From Acidiphilium sp. CAG:727 (lineage in GTDB: Bacteria > Bacillota > Clostridia > Christensenellales > Borkfalkiaceae): DNA of 5,587 nt. The position numbers and the translations under genes were made by a program. The stretch spans positions 397 to 5,983 of the forward strand of contig FR898450.1 of NCBI GenBank assembly GCA_000437515.1, read 5' to 3'. Of this stretch, positions 1 to 5,578 are shown one piece after another; positions within the stretch are counted from its first letter, which is position 1; every line of letters begins with the position of its first letter. Under the pieces are notes generated by a model. It ran no database searches. It was not told the origin of the DNA and saw only the letters and a program-made list of their open reading frames with translations.

Positions 1-27
1 CGCCGCGTTATCGTAGTAGCGATTTCG

Positions 28-1707
28 TTATTTTTTTAATTCTTCGTGGAAATTCGGGATAACGAGAACCGATTTGTAGTTGACGTAAATTACGCTGCCC
101 GCTTTGGCTTTGGGCGGCTTTTTTACGTTTTTGCGTTCGGTGTAGTCCACGTAAACTTTTCCGCCTTTGCCGCCTTCGGAATACGCCGCGCAGATTTCGG
201 CGGCGGTCAGAATTACTTCGTCGGGTATCTTTTCGCCCTTGGTTTCCGCTATCACGAAAGGCGAGTGAAAGGCTTTCGCGTGCAGCCATAAATCGTCTTT
301 GTACGCCCTTGCGAGCAATCTGTCGTTCTGTACGTTGTTTTTGCCGCACTTTACCGTGTAGCCGTTTATCAGATATTCGCGGTAGGGCGATTCTTTGGCT
401 TGCTTGTCTTTACGTTTGGGCGCGGGGAGCAACCCTTCGGCGATAAGTTCGTCTTCTATATCCTTAAAATCGTCTTTCGTCGTCGCAAGCGACAGTTCGT
501 GCTTTACCGAACCTAAATAATCGAGATCTTTTTCGGTCTGTTCTTTTTGCGGAGTAACTATTTCTACCGCGCGTTTTTCTTTCGCGTATTTTTTGAAGTA
601 TCTTTGCGCGTTGGCGTTGGGCGTTAAATTTTCGTCCAGCGTGATTTTCATCGGCTTATAATCGTCGTAATAGTTTTCGAGATCGCAACTTCGCATGCCT
701 TTGGCGAGTTTGTATTGATATGCGGTTATGAGTTCGCCCTTTACGCGGAGTTCGTCGTAGCCTTGGCAGGAAAGCAATTTTTCGCTTTCGCCCTGTAATT
801 TTTTGCCGAGTTTTTTTATCTGCGCGTTTACCTTGTCGGACAGGCGTTTGAAGTATAAATCGAAGGCTTTTTTCGTTTCTTTTTTAGAGAAAACTTCGTC
901 CGCCGCGTCTGCGATGGTATCGAAAAATTCGGGCGGTTCCGGGATAGAGATATAGTCCGTTACGTAGTAATCTCTCTTCTTTCCGTCGCCTTTTACGTTG
1001 GGGCGGATTTCGGGTGAAAGATAAAAGTTTTTAACCGTTTCGTAAACGCCGTCAAGGTCGTTTTCGTCAACGACTCTTGCCGCCGCTTCTTCTGCGGTAA
1101 CGAACGAAAAACCCTTTACGTTCTCGAATAAAAATTTGGGCGTATCTCCCGTAAAAGTAAGCCTATAACGCGATTTGAAAGCATTTTCGTCCGTAATTTC
1201 GATTTTATCCTGCGACTTCGGCAGTTCGTATTTCGCGCCCGAAAGGGTGAGGCGGGTGGTCGCCACGTCGAGCGGGGCGTTCTTTATGCAACCTAAAATT
1301 CTGCCGTCTTCGGTAAGAATAAGGTTGGAATATTTGCCCATTATTTCGCAGTACATAGTCTTTTCTACGGAGTCTTTGAAATCGTTTTTGGTCTTGAAAT
1401 CAACTTTGACTATACGTTCGAAACCGACGAGCGAAACGCCCGTGATTTCCGCGCCGAGCAGGTGCTTGCGGAGCAGCATGCAAAAGGACGGCGCGACCTG
1501 CGGCTTGGGCTTTTCGGCGGAAGTAAACGCCACTCTGCAATATTCGGCGTTCGACGAAAGTACGAGAGTTCTCGCTCCCGCTTTGGTGTAGACGGCAAGG
1601 TAAACGTCGTCTTTGTCGGGTTGAACGACGCGGTTGACTTTTGCCACCGTCAAAAGGTTATTCAGTTCTTTCGCCGTATGCAACAGCGTAAATGCGTCTT
1701 GCGGCAT
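28..1707 (-). CDS. rqcH: RqcH (NFACT family), alanine-tailing ribosome quality control factor
   Basis: This 559-residue protein matches the size of bacterial RqcH (about 570). RqcH binds 50S subunits carrying a stalled peptidyl-tRNA, recruits tRNA-Ala and directs template-free C-terminal alanine addition. Older annotations call it fibronectin-binding protein FbpA. In order: an NFACT-N domain (about residues 4-240) with the family motif EIMGKYSNLIL at 121-131; a charged, coiled-coil-like middle (about 270-430); and an NFACT-R/DUF814 domain (about 440-555) with CGKNNVQND at 454-462, DLWLH at 472-476 and VKKPPKAKAG at 528-537. The usual Asp-Arg pair at 97-98 reads Glu-Arg here (GFERI), and the loop after DLWLH reads HSPFV rather than the commoner GSHV. 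The ATG is supported by AGGAG five bases upstream (complement of 1713-1717). The gene is complete, with a TAA stop at 28-30, and is divergent from tig. The family call is very secure. Tailing activity is inferred from the family. Confidence 0.96.
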   Translation of the reverse strand: MPQDAFTLLHTAKELNNLLTVAKVNRVVQPDKDDVYLAVYTKAGARTLVLSSNAEYCRVAFTSAEKPKPQVAPSFCMLLRKHLLGAEITGVSLVGFERIVKVDFKTKNDFKDSVEKTMYCEIMGKYSNLILTEDGRILGCIKNAPLDVATTRLTLSGAKYELPKSQDKIEITDENAFKSRYRLTFTGDTPKFLFENVKGFSFVTAEEAAARVVDENDLDGVYETVKNFYLSPEIRPNVKGDGKKRDYYVTDYISIPEPPEFFDTIADAADEVFSKKETKKAFDLYFKRLSDKVNAQIKKLGKKLQGESEKLLSCQGYDELRVKGELITAYQYKLAKGMRSCDLENYYDDYKPMKITLDENLTPNANAQRYFKKYAKEKRAVEIVTPQKEQTEKDLDYLGSVKHELSLATTKDDFKDIEDELIAEGLLPAPKRKDKQAKESPYREYLINGYTVKCGKNNVQNDRLLARAYKDDLWLHAKAFHSPFVIAETKGEKIPDEVILTAAEICAAYSEGGKGGKVYVDYTERKNVKKPPKAKAGSVIYVNYKSVLVIPNFHEELKK

Positions 1708-1737
1708 AATTTCTCCTGCCCGTTTTTTTATGATTTA

Positions 1738-1754
1738 CCGTCTTGCGAAGACGG
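1738..1754. repeat. Short hairpin in rqcH leader
   Basis: CCGTCTT (1738-1744) and AAGACGG (1748-1754) form a perfect 7-base-pair stem with a 3-base loop. It lies about 30 bases upstream of the rqcH start, next to repeat copy A. No T-run follows it on either strand, so it is not a rho-independent terminator. It may be part of the repeat unit or a weak structure in the rqcH mRNA leader. Confidence 0.5.
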
Positions 1755-1760
1755 GTGTAT

Positions 1761-1790
1761 CCGTCATTCCGAACGCAATGAAGAATCTCC
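1761..1790 (+). repeat. Dispersed repeat, copy A (within rqcH leader)
   Basis: The element has a left arm CCGTCATTCCGA (1761-1772), a variable 7-base centre, and a right arm GAAGAATCTCC (1780-1790). Both arms recur exactly in inverted orientation at 4109-4140 around a different 9-base centre. A diverged copy starts at 3947. The form (constant arms, variable centre, intergenic only) resembles the widespread bacterial REP-like family whose chance translations give peptides such as SERNEESP. It would be transcribed in the rqcH 5' leader. Confidence 0.75.
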
Positions 1791-1844
1791 CGGAAGGGAA
1801 ATCCTTAAATCGACTACGTATCCCGCGTAAAGCGTTCTGTGTAA

Positions 1845-1873
1845 ATTATATATAAAATTTAATAAAAAGTAAA
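1845..1873 (-). promoter_or_regulatory. Predicted sigma-A promoter of rqcH
   Basis: On the minus strand a perfect TATAAT (-10, complement of 1845-1850) lies 17 bases after TTTACT (-35, complement of 1868-1873, 4 of 6 consensus matches). Transcription would begin near 1838. This gives an untranslated leader of about 130 bases that contains a dispersed repeat copy and a short hairpin. The surrounding DNA is very AT-rich, so chance -10 matches are possible. The spacing and the position upstream of rqcH support the call. Confidence 0.55.
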
Positions 1874-1874
1874 A

Positions 1875-1889
1875 TTTATACTGTACAAA
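1875..1889. promoter_or_regulatory. Near-palindrome between divergent promoters, possible operator
   Basis: The 15-base sequence TTTATACTGTACAAA is an inverted repeat with arms TTTATAC and GTACAAA around a single central T (6 of 7 arm positions pair). Its centre, 1882, is almost exactly midway between the rqcH -35 box (1868-1873) and the tig -35 box (1893-1898). AAATTT hexamers lie at 1872-1877 and 1889-1894, overlapping each end of the dyad. A repressor or activator bound here could affect both promoters. It resembles neither the HrcA CIRCE element nor the CtsR heptad repeat. In AT-rich DNA a dyad this short could arise by chance. Confidence 0.3.
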
Positions 1890-1892
1890 AAT

Positions 1893-1921
1893 TTGCAAAA
1901 CGAAAGAAAATGTGCTAAAAT
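1893..1921 (+). promoter_or_regulatory. Predicted sigma-A promoter of tig
   Basis: TTGCAA (-35, 1893-1898) is followed after 17 bases by TAAAAT (-10, 1916-1921). A TG at 1913-1914 forms an extended -10 (TGCTAAAAT). The start site should be near 1928, giving a leader of about 37 bases that ends in the tig ribosome binding site. Both boxes are near consensus with optimal spacing, making this the best promoter candidate in the window. It may drive tig and, by read-through, clpP. Confidence 0.68.
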
Positions 1922-1964
1922 GTACGGGACTAAACCTATATGCAGGTTATTTACAGGAGTTAAG

Positions 1965-3251
1965 ATGAAATACACTACCGCGCAAGGCGAAAAAAGCACC
2001 GTAAAGATTACCATTACTTTAACTGCCAAAGAATGGAACGAAATGCAGGACAAGGCGTACGAAAAGAACAAAGGCAGATACCAGATTCCCGGTTTCAGAA
2101 AAGGACACGTACCCAAGGCTATCATAGAACAACACTACGGCAAGAGCGCGTTTTACGAAGAAGGCATAAACGAAGCGTTCGGCAAATATTACTACGACGT
2201 ACTCGATAAAGAACCCACTATCGAACCCGTAGATCGCCCGGACGTCGCTATCGACAAACTCGACGCGAAGGGGCTTACGATGACCGCTACCGTACCCGTT
2301 AAACCCGACGTAAAGTTAGGCGACTACAAAGGTATAAAGATTAAGAAAGTTGAGTATAATGTTACCGACGCCGACGTGCAGACCGAAGTCGACAGATTCC
2401 TCGACCAGAACTCTTTCGAAGAAGAAGTTACCGGCAGACCCGCCGAAAACGGAGATATTACCGTTATCGATTACAGCGGCAGCGTGGACGGAGTTAAGTT
2501 CGACGGCGGCACGGCCGAAAAGCAAACCCTTACTTTGGGCAGCGGCGCGTTTATCCCCGGTTTTGAAGACGGCGTAGTCGGTATGAATATCGGCGACACC
2601 AAGGATATAACCGTTAAATTCCCCGAAGACTACGGCGCGAAAGAACTCGCAGGCAAAGAAGCCGTTTTCGCGGTTACTCTTCATTCGCTCAAAGTGAAAA
2701 AACTCCCCGAACTTACCGACGAACTCGTAAAGGACAAGGCGGGCAGCGAAACCGTAGACGCGTACAAGGCGACGGTTAAAGAAAGACTCGAAAAGGCTAA
2801 TACTCAAAGGGCAGAAAGAGAAACCGAAGACAATATCATAAAGGCGATTACCGAAAAGAGCGAAGTCGAAATCCCCGACGCGCTCGTCGAAAGAGAAATC
2901 GACAATATGATTCAACAGACTTCGTACAGACTTATGTATCAGGGTCTTAAATTCGAAGATTATCTCAAATATACCGGTCAGACCATGGAATCTTACAGAG
3001 AGGGTTGCAAAGAAGCGGCTAAAGCCCACGTTAAAACCCAACTCGTTATAGACAAGATTCTCACCGCCGAAGACATCAAGGCGGACGAAGCGGATATTGA
3101 AGCGAAGTTGAAAGAACAAGCCGAAGCCGTAGGCAAGACTTACGAAGAATACGCGAAAGACGTCAACGACAGACAGAGATCTTATATCGAAAACGAAGTC
3201 GTCGTAGACAAACTCTTCAAGTTCCTTAAAAGTAATAACGAGATAGCGTAA
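1965..3251 (+). CDS. tig: Trigger factor, ribosome-associated chaperone and prolyl isomerase
   Basis: This 428-residue protein is the normal length for trigger factor (about 425-435). It docks on ribosomal protein uL23 at the exit tunnel and shields and folds emerging chains. Domains in order: an N-terminal ribosome-binding domain (about 1-115) with the signature GFRKGHVP at 43-50; an FKBP-type peptidyl-prolyl isomerase domain (about 150-245) with IDYSGSVDG at 168-176 and FIPGFEDGVVGMNIGD at 196-211; and a helical C-terminal chaperone domain (about 250-428). I chose the ATG at 1965 because AGGAG (1955-1959) lies five bases upstream and MKYTT matches the family's start. An in-frame ATG at 1893 overlaps the -35 box and would add 24 unrelated residues. 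The TAA stop is followed 20 bases later by a terminator hairpin. The family call is essentially certain. Confidence 0.98.
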   Translation: MKYTTAQGEKSTVKITITLTAKEWNEMQDKAYEKNKGRYQIPGFRKGHVPKAIIEQHYGKSAFYEEGINEAFGKYYYDVLDKEPTIEPVDRPDVAIDKLDAKGLTMTATVPVKPDVKLGDYKGIKIKKVEYNVTDADVQTEVDRFLDQNSFEEEVTGRPAENGDITVIDYSGSVDGVKFDGGTAEKQTLTLGSGAFIPGFEDGVVGMNIGDTKDITVKFPEDYGAKELAGKEAVFAVTLHSLKVKKLPELTDELVKDKAGSETVDAYKATVKERLEKANTQRAERETEDNIIKAITEKSEVEIPDALVEREIDNMIQQTSYRLMYQGLKFEDYLKYTGQTMESYREGCKEAAKAHVKTQLVIDKILTAEDIKADEADIEAKLKEQAEAVGKTYEEYAKDVNDRQRSYIENEVVVDKLFKFLKSNNEIA

Positions 3252-3270
3252 ATATAAAACGAATTAACGA

Positions 3271-3303
3271 AACGGGGGTAATTATTGCAATTACCCCGTT
3301 TTT
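3271..3303 (+). terminator. Rho-independent terminator or attenuator between tig and clpP
   Basis: The left arm AACGGGGGTAATT (3271-3283) and right arm AATTACCCCGTT (3289-3300) pair over 12 base pairs with one bulged G and a 5-base loop. Five consecutive T (3299-3303) overlap the end of the stem. It begins 20 bases after the tig stop and ends 8 bases before the clpP ribosome binding site. Little room is left for an independent clpP promoter after it, so partial read-through is plausible. Confidence 0.85.
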
Positions 3304-3324
3304 AGAATGGCAAGGAGTATGATT

Positions 3325-3906
3325 ATGGCGTTAATCCCCATGGTGGTGGAGCAAACCGACAGAGGCGAGCGTTCCTACGATATTTATTCAAAACTTCTCG
3401 AAGAGAGAATAATTTTCATAACGGGCGAGATAAACGACGCGCTCGCAAATACCGTCGTGGCGCAACTTTTATATCTCGAAGCGAAAGATTCCACGAAAGA
3501 TATAGACGTGTATATAAACAGTCCCGGCGGAAGCGTAACGGCGGGGCTTGCGATTTACGACACCATGAACTTCATAAAATGCGGAGTTTCTACGATTTGT
3601 ATCGGCATGGCTGCGAGTATGGCGGCGTTTTTGCTGTCGAGCGGCGAAAAGGGCAAGAGATTCGCTCTGCCGTCGAGCGAGATTATGATTCACCAGCCTT
3701 TGGGCGGAGCGCAGGGGCAGGCGAGCGACATTAAAATTCAAGCCGAACATATTTTAAGCATAAAGAAAAGGCTTAACGAAATTCTTGCCAAAAACACGGG
3801 CAAACCCGTCGAACGGATAGAAATCGACACCGACAGAGATAATTATCTCACCGCCGAAGACGCGCTTTCTTACGGCTTAATCGACAAAATTTTCGTAAAG
3901 AGATAA
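3325..3906 (+). CDS. clpP: ClpP, proteolytic subunit of ATP-dependent Clp protease
   Basis: ClpP is a serine peptidase that forms a barrel of two heptameric rings. A Clp ATPase such as ClpX feeds it unfolded substrates. This 193-residue version is typical of Clostridia. The catalytic triad is visible: Ser98 in GMAASMAAF, His123 in MIHQPLGG and Asp172 in TDRDNYL. SPGGSVTAG at 66-74 is the family's oxyanion/substrate-strand motif. I chose ATG 3325 (MALIPMVVEQT) because AAGGAG (3312-3317) lies seven bases upstream and the N-terminus matches the axial-loop region of known ClpPs. In-frame ATGs at 3307 and 3319 precede the ribosome binding site or lie one base from it. The gene lies just beyond the tig terminator and is separated from clpX by 372 bases of repeat-rich DNA. 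No unusual residues were noticed. Confidence 0.98.
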   Translation: MALIPMVVEQTDRGERSYDIYSKLLEERIIFITGEINDALANTVVAQLLYLEAKDSTKDIDVYINSPGGSVTAGLAIYDTMNFIKCGVSTICIGMAASMAAFLLSSGEKGKRFALPSSEIMIHQPLGGAQGQASDIKIQAEHILSIKKRLNEILAKNTGKPVERIEIDTDRDNYLTAEDALSYGLIDKIFVKR

Positions 3907-3946
3907 TTTTTGTCTTCTTTTGATTTTATGTAAAGAGGGTACGATT

Positions 3947-3970
3947 GTCATCCCGAACGAAGTGAAGTCC
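3947..3970 (+). repeat. Dispersed repeat, diverged copy B
   Basis: GTCATCCCGAACGAAGTGAAG at the start of this element aligns with copy A (GTCATTCCGAACGCAATGAAG), differing at three positions across 21 bases. The right arm then diverges (TCCCC instead of AATCTCC). It has the same orientation as copy A and is inverted relative to copy C. Confidence 0.65.
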
Positions 3971-3993
3971 CCTGGGCTGGTCGCCCCTTCTTC

Positions 3994-4034
3994 GGCACGC
4001 TGTGCGTGCCACCTCTCCCGCTTCAACGGGAGAG
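3994..4034. repeat. Tandem perfect hairpins within the repeat cluster
   Basis: Two perfect stem-loops lie in tandem. The first is GGCACGC / GCGTGCC (3994-4000 with 4004-4010, loop TGT). The second is CTCTCCCG / CGGGAGAG (4013-4020 with 4027-4034, loop CTTCAA). A weaker GGGC / GCCC stem precedes them (3974-3977 with 3983-3986). No T-tract follows, so they are unlikely to be classic terminators. In the clpP transcript they could protect the 3' end from exonucleases, as REP hairpins do elsewhere; that role is inference. Confidence 0.7.
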
Positions 4035-4108
4035 CATACACCCGGAAAGGCAAAACATACGGACTTGATATTACTATAACGTTCACTCCGCAGTAAACCA
4101 CCCTTTTT

Positions 4109-4140
4109 GGAGATTCTTCGCCAAAGGCTCGGAATGACGG
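4109..4140 (-). repeat. Dispersed repeat, copy C (inverted)
   Basis: Read on the minus strand, this is CCGTCATTCCGA, then the centre GCCTTTGGC, then GAAGAATCTCC. Both arms are identical to copy A (1761-1790), but the centre differs in sequence and length (9 versus 7 bases). Exact arms with a replaced centre are the hallmark of a dispersed palindromic repeat family and unlikely by chance. Confidence 0.78.
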
Positions 4141-4168
4141 TATATTTTGACTCGTACTCCGATCTTCG

Positions 4169-4204
4169 GGATTGCCACGGTCGCTACGCTCCCTCGCAAA
4201 GACG
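4169..4204 (-). repeat. Related dispersed repeat, element D
   Basis: Read on the minus strand, the element starts CGTCTTTGCGAG, has the centre GGAGCGTAGCGACC and ends GTGGCAATCC. It resembles a well-known intergenic repeat type of the form GTCATTGCGAG...GGCAATC found in many bacterial genomes. It shares only the GTC-TT-CGAG-like edge with copies A to C, so I treat it as a second family. It lies about 40-75 bases upstream of the clpX candidate promoter region. Confidence 0.55.
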
Positions 4205-4212
4205 ACGTTATT

Positions 4213-4253
4213 CCGACTTTCCCGCTCGGGGGACGCATAATAAAACATATAAT
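4213..4253 (+). promoter_or_regulatory. Candidate clpX promoter region (weak)
   Basis: A perfect TATAAT lies at 4248-4253, about 25 bases before the clpX start, but no good -35 is found at 15-19 bases spacing. An alternative is CCGACT (4213-4218) with CATAAT (4236-4241) at 17 bases. Since clpX is separated from clpP by a 372-base repeat cluster, its own promoter is expected. The exact elements are uncertain. Confidence 0.35.
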
Positions 4254-4267
4254 TTTAAGACGACTTT

Positions 4268-4273
4268 AAGGAG
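4268..4273 (+). promoter_or_regulatory. Ribosome binding site of clpX
   Basis: AAGGAG lies five bases before ATG 4279 and fixes the clpX start. The same strong Shine-Dalgarno core precedes clpP (3312-3317), and shorter AGGAG versions precede tig and rqcH. Confidence 0.85.
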
Positions 4274-4278
4274 AATAT

Positions 4279-5523
4279 ATGGCAAATAATAACAATCGCG
4301 ACGACGACTTGTTCTGCTCGTTCTGCGGAAAACCCAAAGAACTCGCCAAAAAACTTATAGCGGGTCCTAACGGCGTGTATATCTGCGACGAGTGCATAGA
4401 CATATGTAAAGAGGTTCTCGAAAGCGACGAAGAAAAGAAAGAAGAGAAATCGAGCGTAAGGCTTCTGAAACCCAAGGAAATCAAAGCCGAACTCGATAAA
4501 TATATAGTCGGGCAGGAAAAGGCTAAAAAAGTGCTTTCCGTCGCCGTCTATAATCATTATAAAAGAGTAAACAGTTTGAACGGCAAAAACAAAGACGATA
4601 CCGAGATCGAAAAATCGAACGTATTACTTCTCGGACCTACGGGTTCGGGTAAGACGTTGCTTGCAAGAACGCTCGCGAAGATATTGAACGTTCCGTTCGC
4701 GGTTGCGGACGCGACTACGCTCACCGAGGCGGGCTACGTCGGCGAAGACGTTGAAAACATTCTGCTTAAACTCATTCAGAACGCCGATTACGACGTGGAA
4801 AGAGCGCAAAAGGGCATAATATATATCGACGAAATCGACAAAATCGCGAGAAAAAGCGAAAACGTTTCTATAACCCGCGACGTAAGCGGCGAAGGCGTTC
4901 AGCAGGCGCTTTTGAAAATTATCGAATCGACTATCGCGTCCGTACCCCCGCAGGGCGGAAGAAAACACCCGCAGCAGGAATTTATCCGCATAGATACCAC
5001 CAACATTTTGTTCATTTGCGGCGGCGCGTTCGTCGGTCTCGATAAAATAGTAGGCAGAAGAAAAGATTCTTCTTCGCTCGGCTTTGCGGGTAAACTCAAA
5101 GAAGAAATCGAATCGTCCGACGCTTACGTAGACGAAATTCAACCGCAGGATCTCACCAAATTCGGTCTTATCCCCGAATTCGTCGGCAGAATGCCCATAA
5201 CGGTCGGACTTCACGCGCTCGACGAAGACGCGCTCGTAAAAATAATGACCGAGCCGAAAAACGCCATCGTCAAGCAGTATAAAAAACTCGTCGGGCTCGA
5301 CAAGGTAGAACTCGTCGTAACCGACGACGCGGTAAGAGAAGTCGCGAAACGCGCTATCGCCTTAAAGACGGGCGCGAGAGGGCTTCGCACGATTTTCGAA
5401 AATCTTATGCTCGAAAGCATGTACGATATTCCGTCGGAAGACGACGTAGAAAAGGTGATTATCGATAAAGACGTGGTTTTGGGCGGCAAACAACCGGAAA
5501 TAATCAAAAAACGGATCGCTTAA
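4279..5523 (+). CDS. clpX: ClpX, AAA+ unfoldase of the ClpXP protease
   Basis: ClpX is a hexameric ATPase that recognises tagged or native degrons, unfolds the protein and threads it into ClpP. The 414 residues are the usual length. In order: an N-terminal zinc-binding domain with Cys13, Cys16, Cys36 and Cys39; a charged Glu/Lys linker (about 48-60); Walker A GPTGSGKT at 119-126; pore-1 loop GYVG at 152-155; Walker B IIYIDEID at 180-187; pore-2 loop region DVSGEGVQQ at 201-209; RKH loop at 228-230; the ClpP-docking tripeptide LGF at 267-269 (IGF in Escherichia coli); an arginine finger in FVGRMP at 301-306; and sensor-2 GARGLR at 365-370. The start is fixed by AAGGAG five bases upstream. All functional motifs are intact. 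clpP upstream is its partner, though repeat DNA separates them. Identification is essentially certain. Confidence 0.98.
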   Translation: MANNNNRDDDLFCSFCGKPKELAKKLIAGPNGVYICDECIDICKEVLESDEEKKEEKSSVRLLKPKEIKAELDKYIVGQEKAKKVLSVAVYNHYKRVNSLNGKNKDDTEIEKSNVLLLGPTGSGKTLLARTLAKILNVPFAVADATTLTEAGYVGEDVENILLKLIQNADYDVERAQKGIIYIDEIDKIARKSENVSITRDVSGEGVQQALLKIIESTIASVPPQGGRKHPQQEFIRIDTTNILFICGGAFVGLDKIVGRRKDSSSLGFAGKLKEEIESSDAYVDEIQPQDLTKFGLIPEFVGRMPITVGLHALDEDALVKIMTEPKNAIVKQYKKLVGLDKVELVVTDDAVREVAKRAIALKTGARGLRTIFENLMLESMYDIPSEDDVEKVIIDKDVVLGGKQPEIIKKRIA

Positions 5524-5539
5524 CGGCAAAAAGCGGCGC

Positions 5540-5578
5540 GGGGCGAGTGAAAATTCACAACCCCCCCCCCTCTCTTCT
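5540..5578 (+). terminator. Possible clpX terminator with poly-C tract
   Basis: GTGAA / TTCAC (5547-5551 with 5554-5558) forms a short stem with a 2-base loop. An outer GGGG (5540-5543) could pair with part of the C-run (5561-5570), and a pyrimidine-rich TCTCTTCT follows. The internal loop is asymmetric and no pure T-run is present, so this is a weak terminator call. No gene starts in the remaining bases. Confidence 0.3.

Larger units (their letters stand above)
3947..4204. repeat. Composite REP/BIME-like repeat cluster between clpP and clpX
   Basis: The 3907-4278 gap has no gene I can support. Most of it is stacked palindromic or arm-sharing units: diverged copy B (plus, from 3947), a block of short GC-rich hairpins (3974-4034), inverted copy C (4109-4140) and a related element D (4169-4204). 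Copies B and C face each other and enclose about 140 bases, as in bacterial interspersed mosaic elements. No transposase, clear target-site duplication or T-run terminator is visible. The cluster separates clpX from the tig-clpP unit, which are adjacent in many relatives. Confidence 0.7.

Noticed and set aside
1738..1754. Hairpin considered as a terminator for rqcH or tig.
   Set aside because: No T-run follows the stem on either strand, and it sits in the rqcH leader rather than after a gene.
1462..1830. Plus-strand open frame of 122 codons overlapping rqcH and the intergenic region.
   Set aside because: It is mostly antisense to rqcH, and its tail (HSERNEESPG) is a translation of repeat copy A, a known source of false gene calls.
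1893..1964. N-terminal extension of trigger factor by 24 residues from an upstream in-frame ATG.
   Set aside because: The upstream ATG overlaps the predicted -35 box and has no ribosome binding site. The internal ATG at 1965 has AGGAG five bases upstream and matches the trigger factor N-terminus.
1708..1964. CIRCE (HrcA) or CtsR heat-shock operators expected near clp genes.
   Set aside because: Neither the TTAGCACTC/GAGTGCTAA dyad nor GGTCAAA direct repeats could be found here or upstream of clpP and clpX.
2316..3119. Long minus-strand open frame of 267 codons inside tig.
   Set aside because: It is a shadow of the trigger factor reading frame produced by codon composition. It resembles no recognisable protein and tig is unmistakable.
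3307..3324. Longer ClpP starting at ATG 3307 or 3319.
   Set aside because: The AAGGAG at 3312-3317 lies after the first ATG and one base from the second. Only ATG 3325 has proper spacing and the family N-terminus.
3947..4204. CRISPR array or insertion sequence in the clpP-clpX gap.
   Set aside because: The units are not regularly spaced direct repeats with spacers. No transposase, terminal repeats with target duplication or cas gene is present.
3877..4248. Minus-strand open frame of 123 codons across the clpP-clpX gap.
   Set aside because: It is a translation of the repeat cluster. Peptides such as ERSDRGNP are typical spurious products of these intergenic repeats, there is no convincing ribosome binding site, and it overlaps the end of clpP.
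4107..4289. Short plus-strand open frame ending just inside clpX.
   Set aside because: It is made of repeat elements C and D and has no ribosome binding site or recognisable features.
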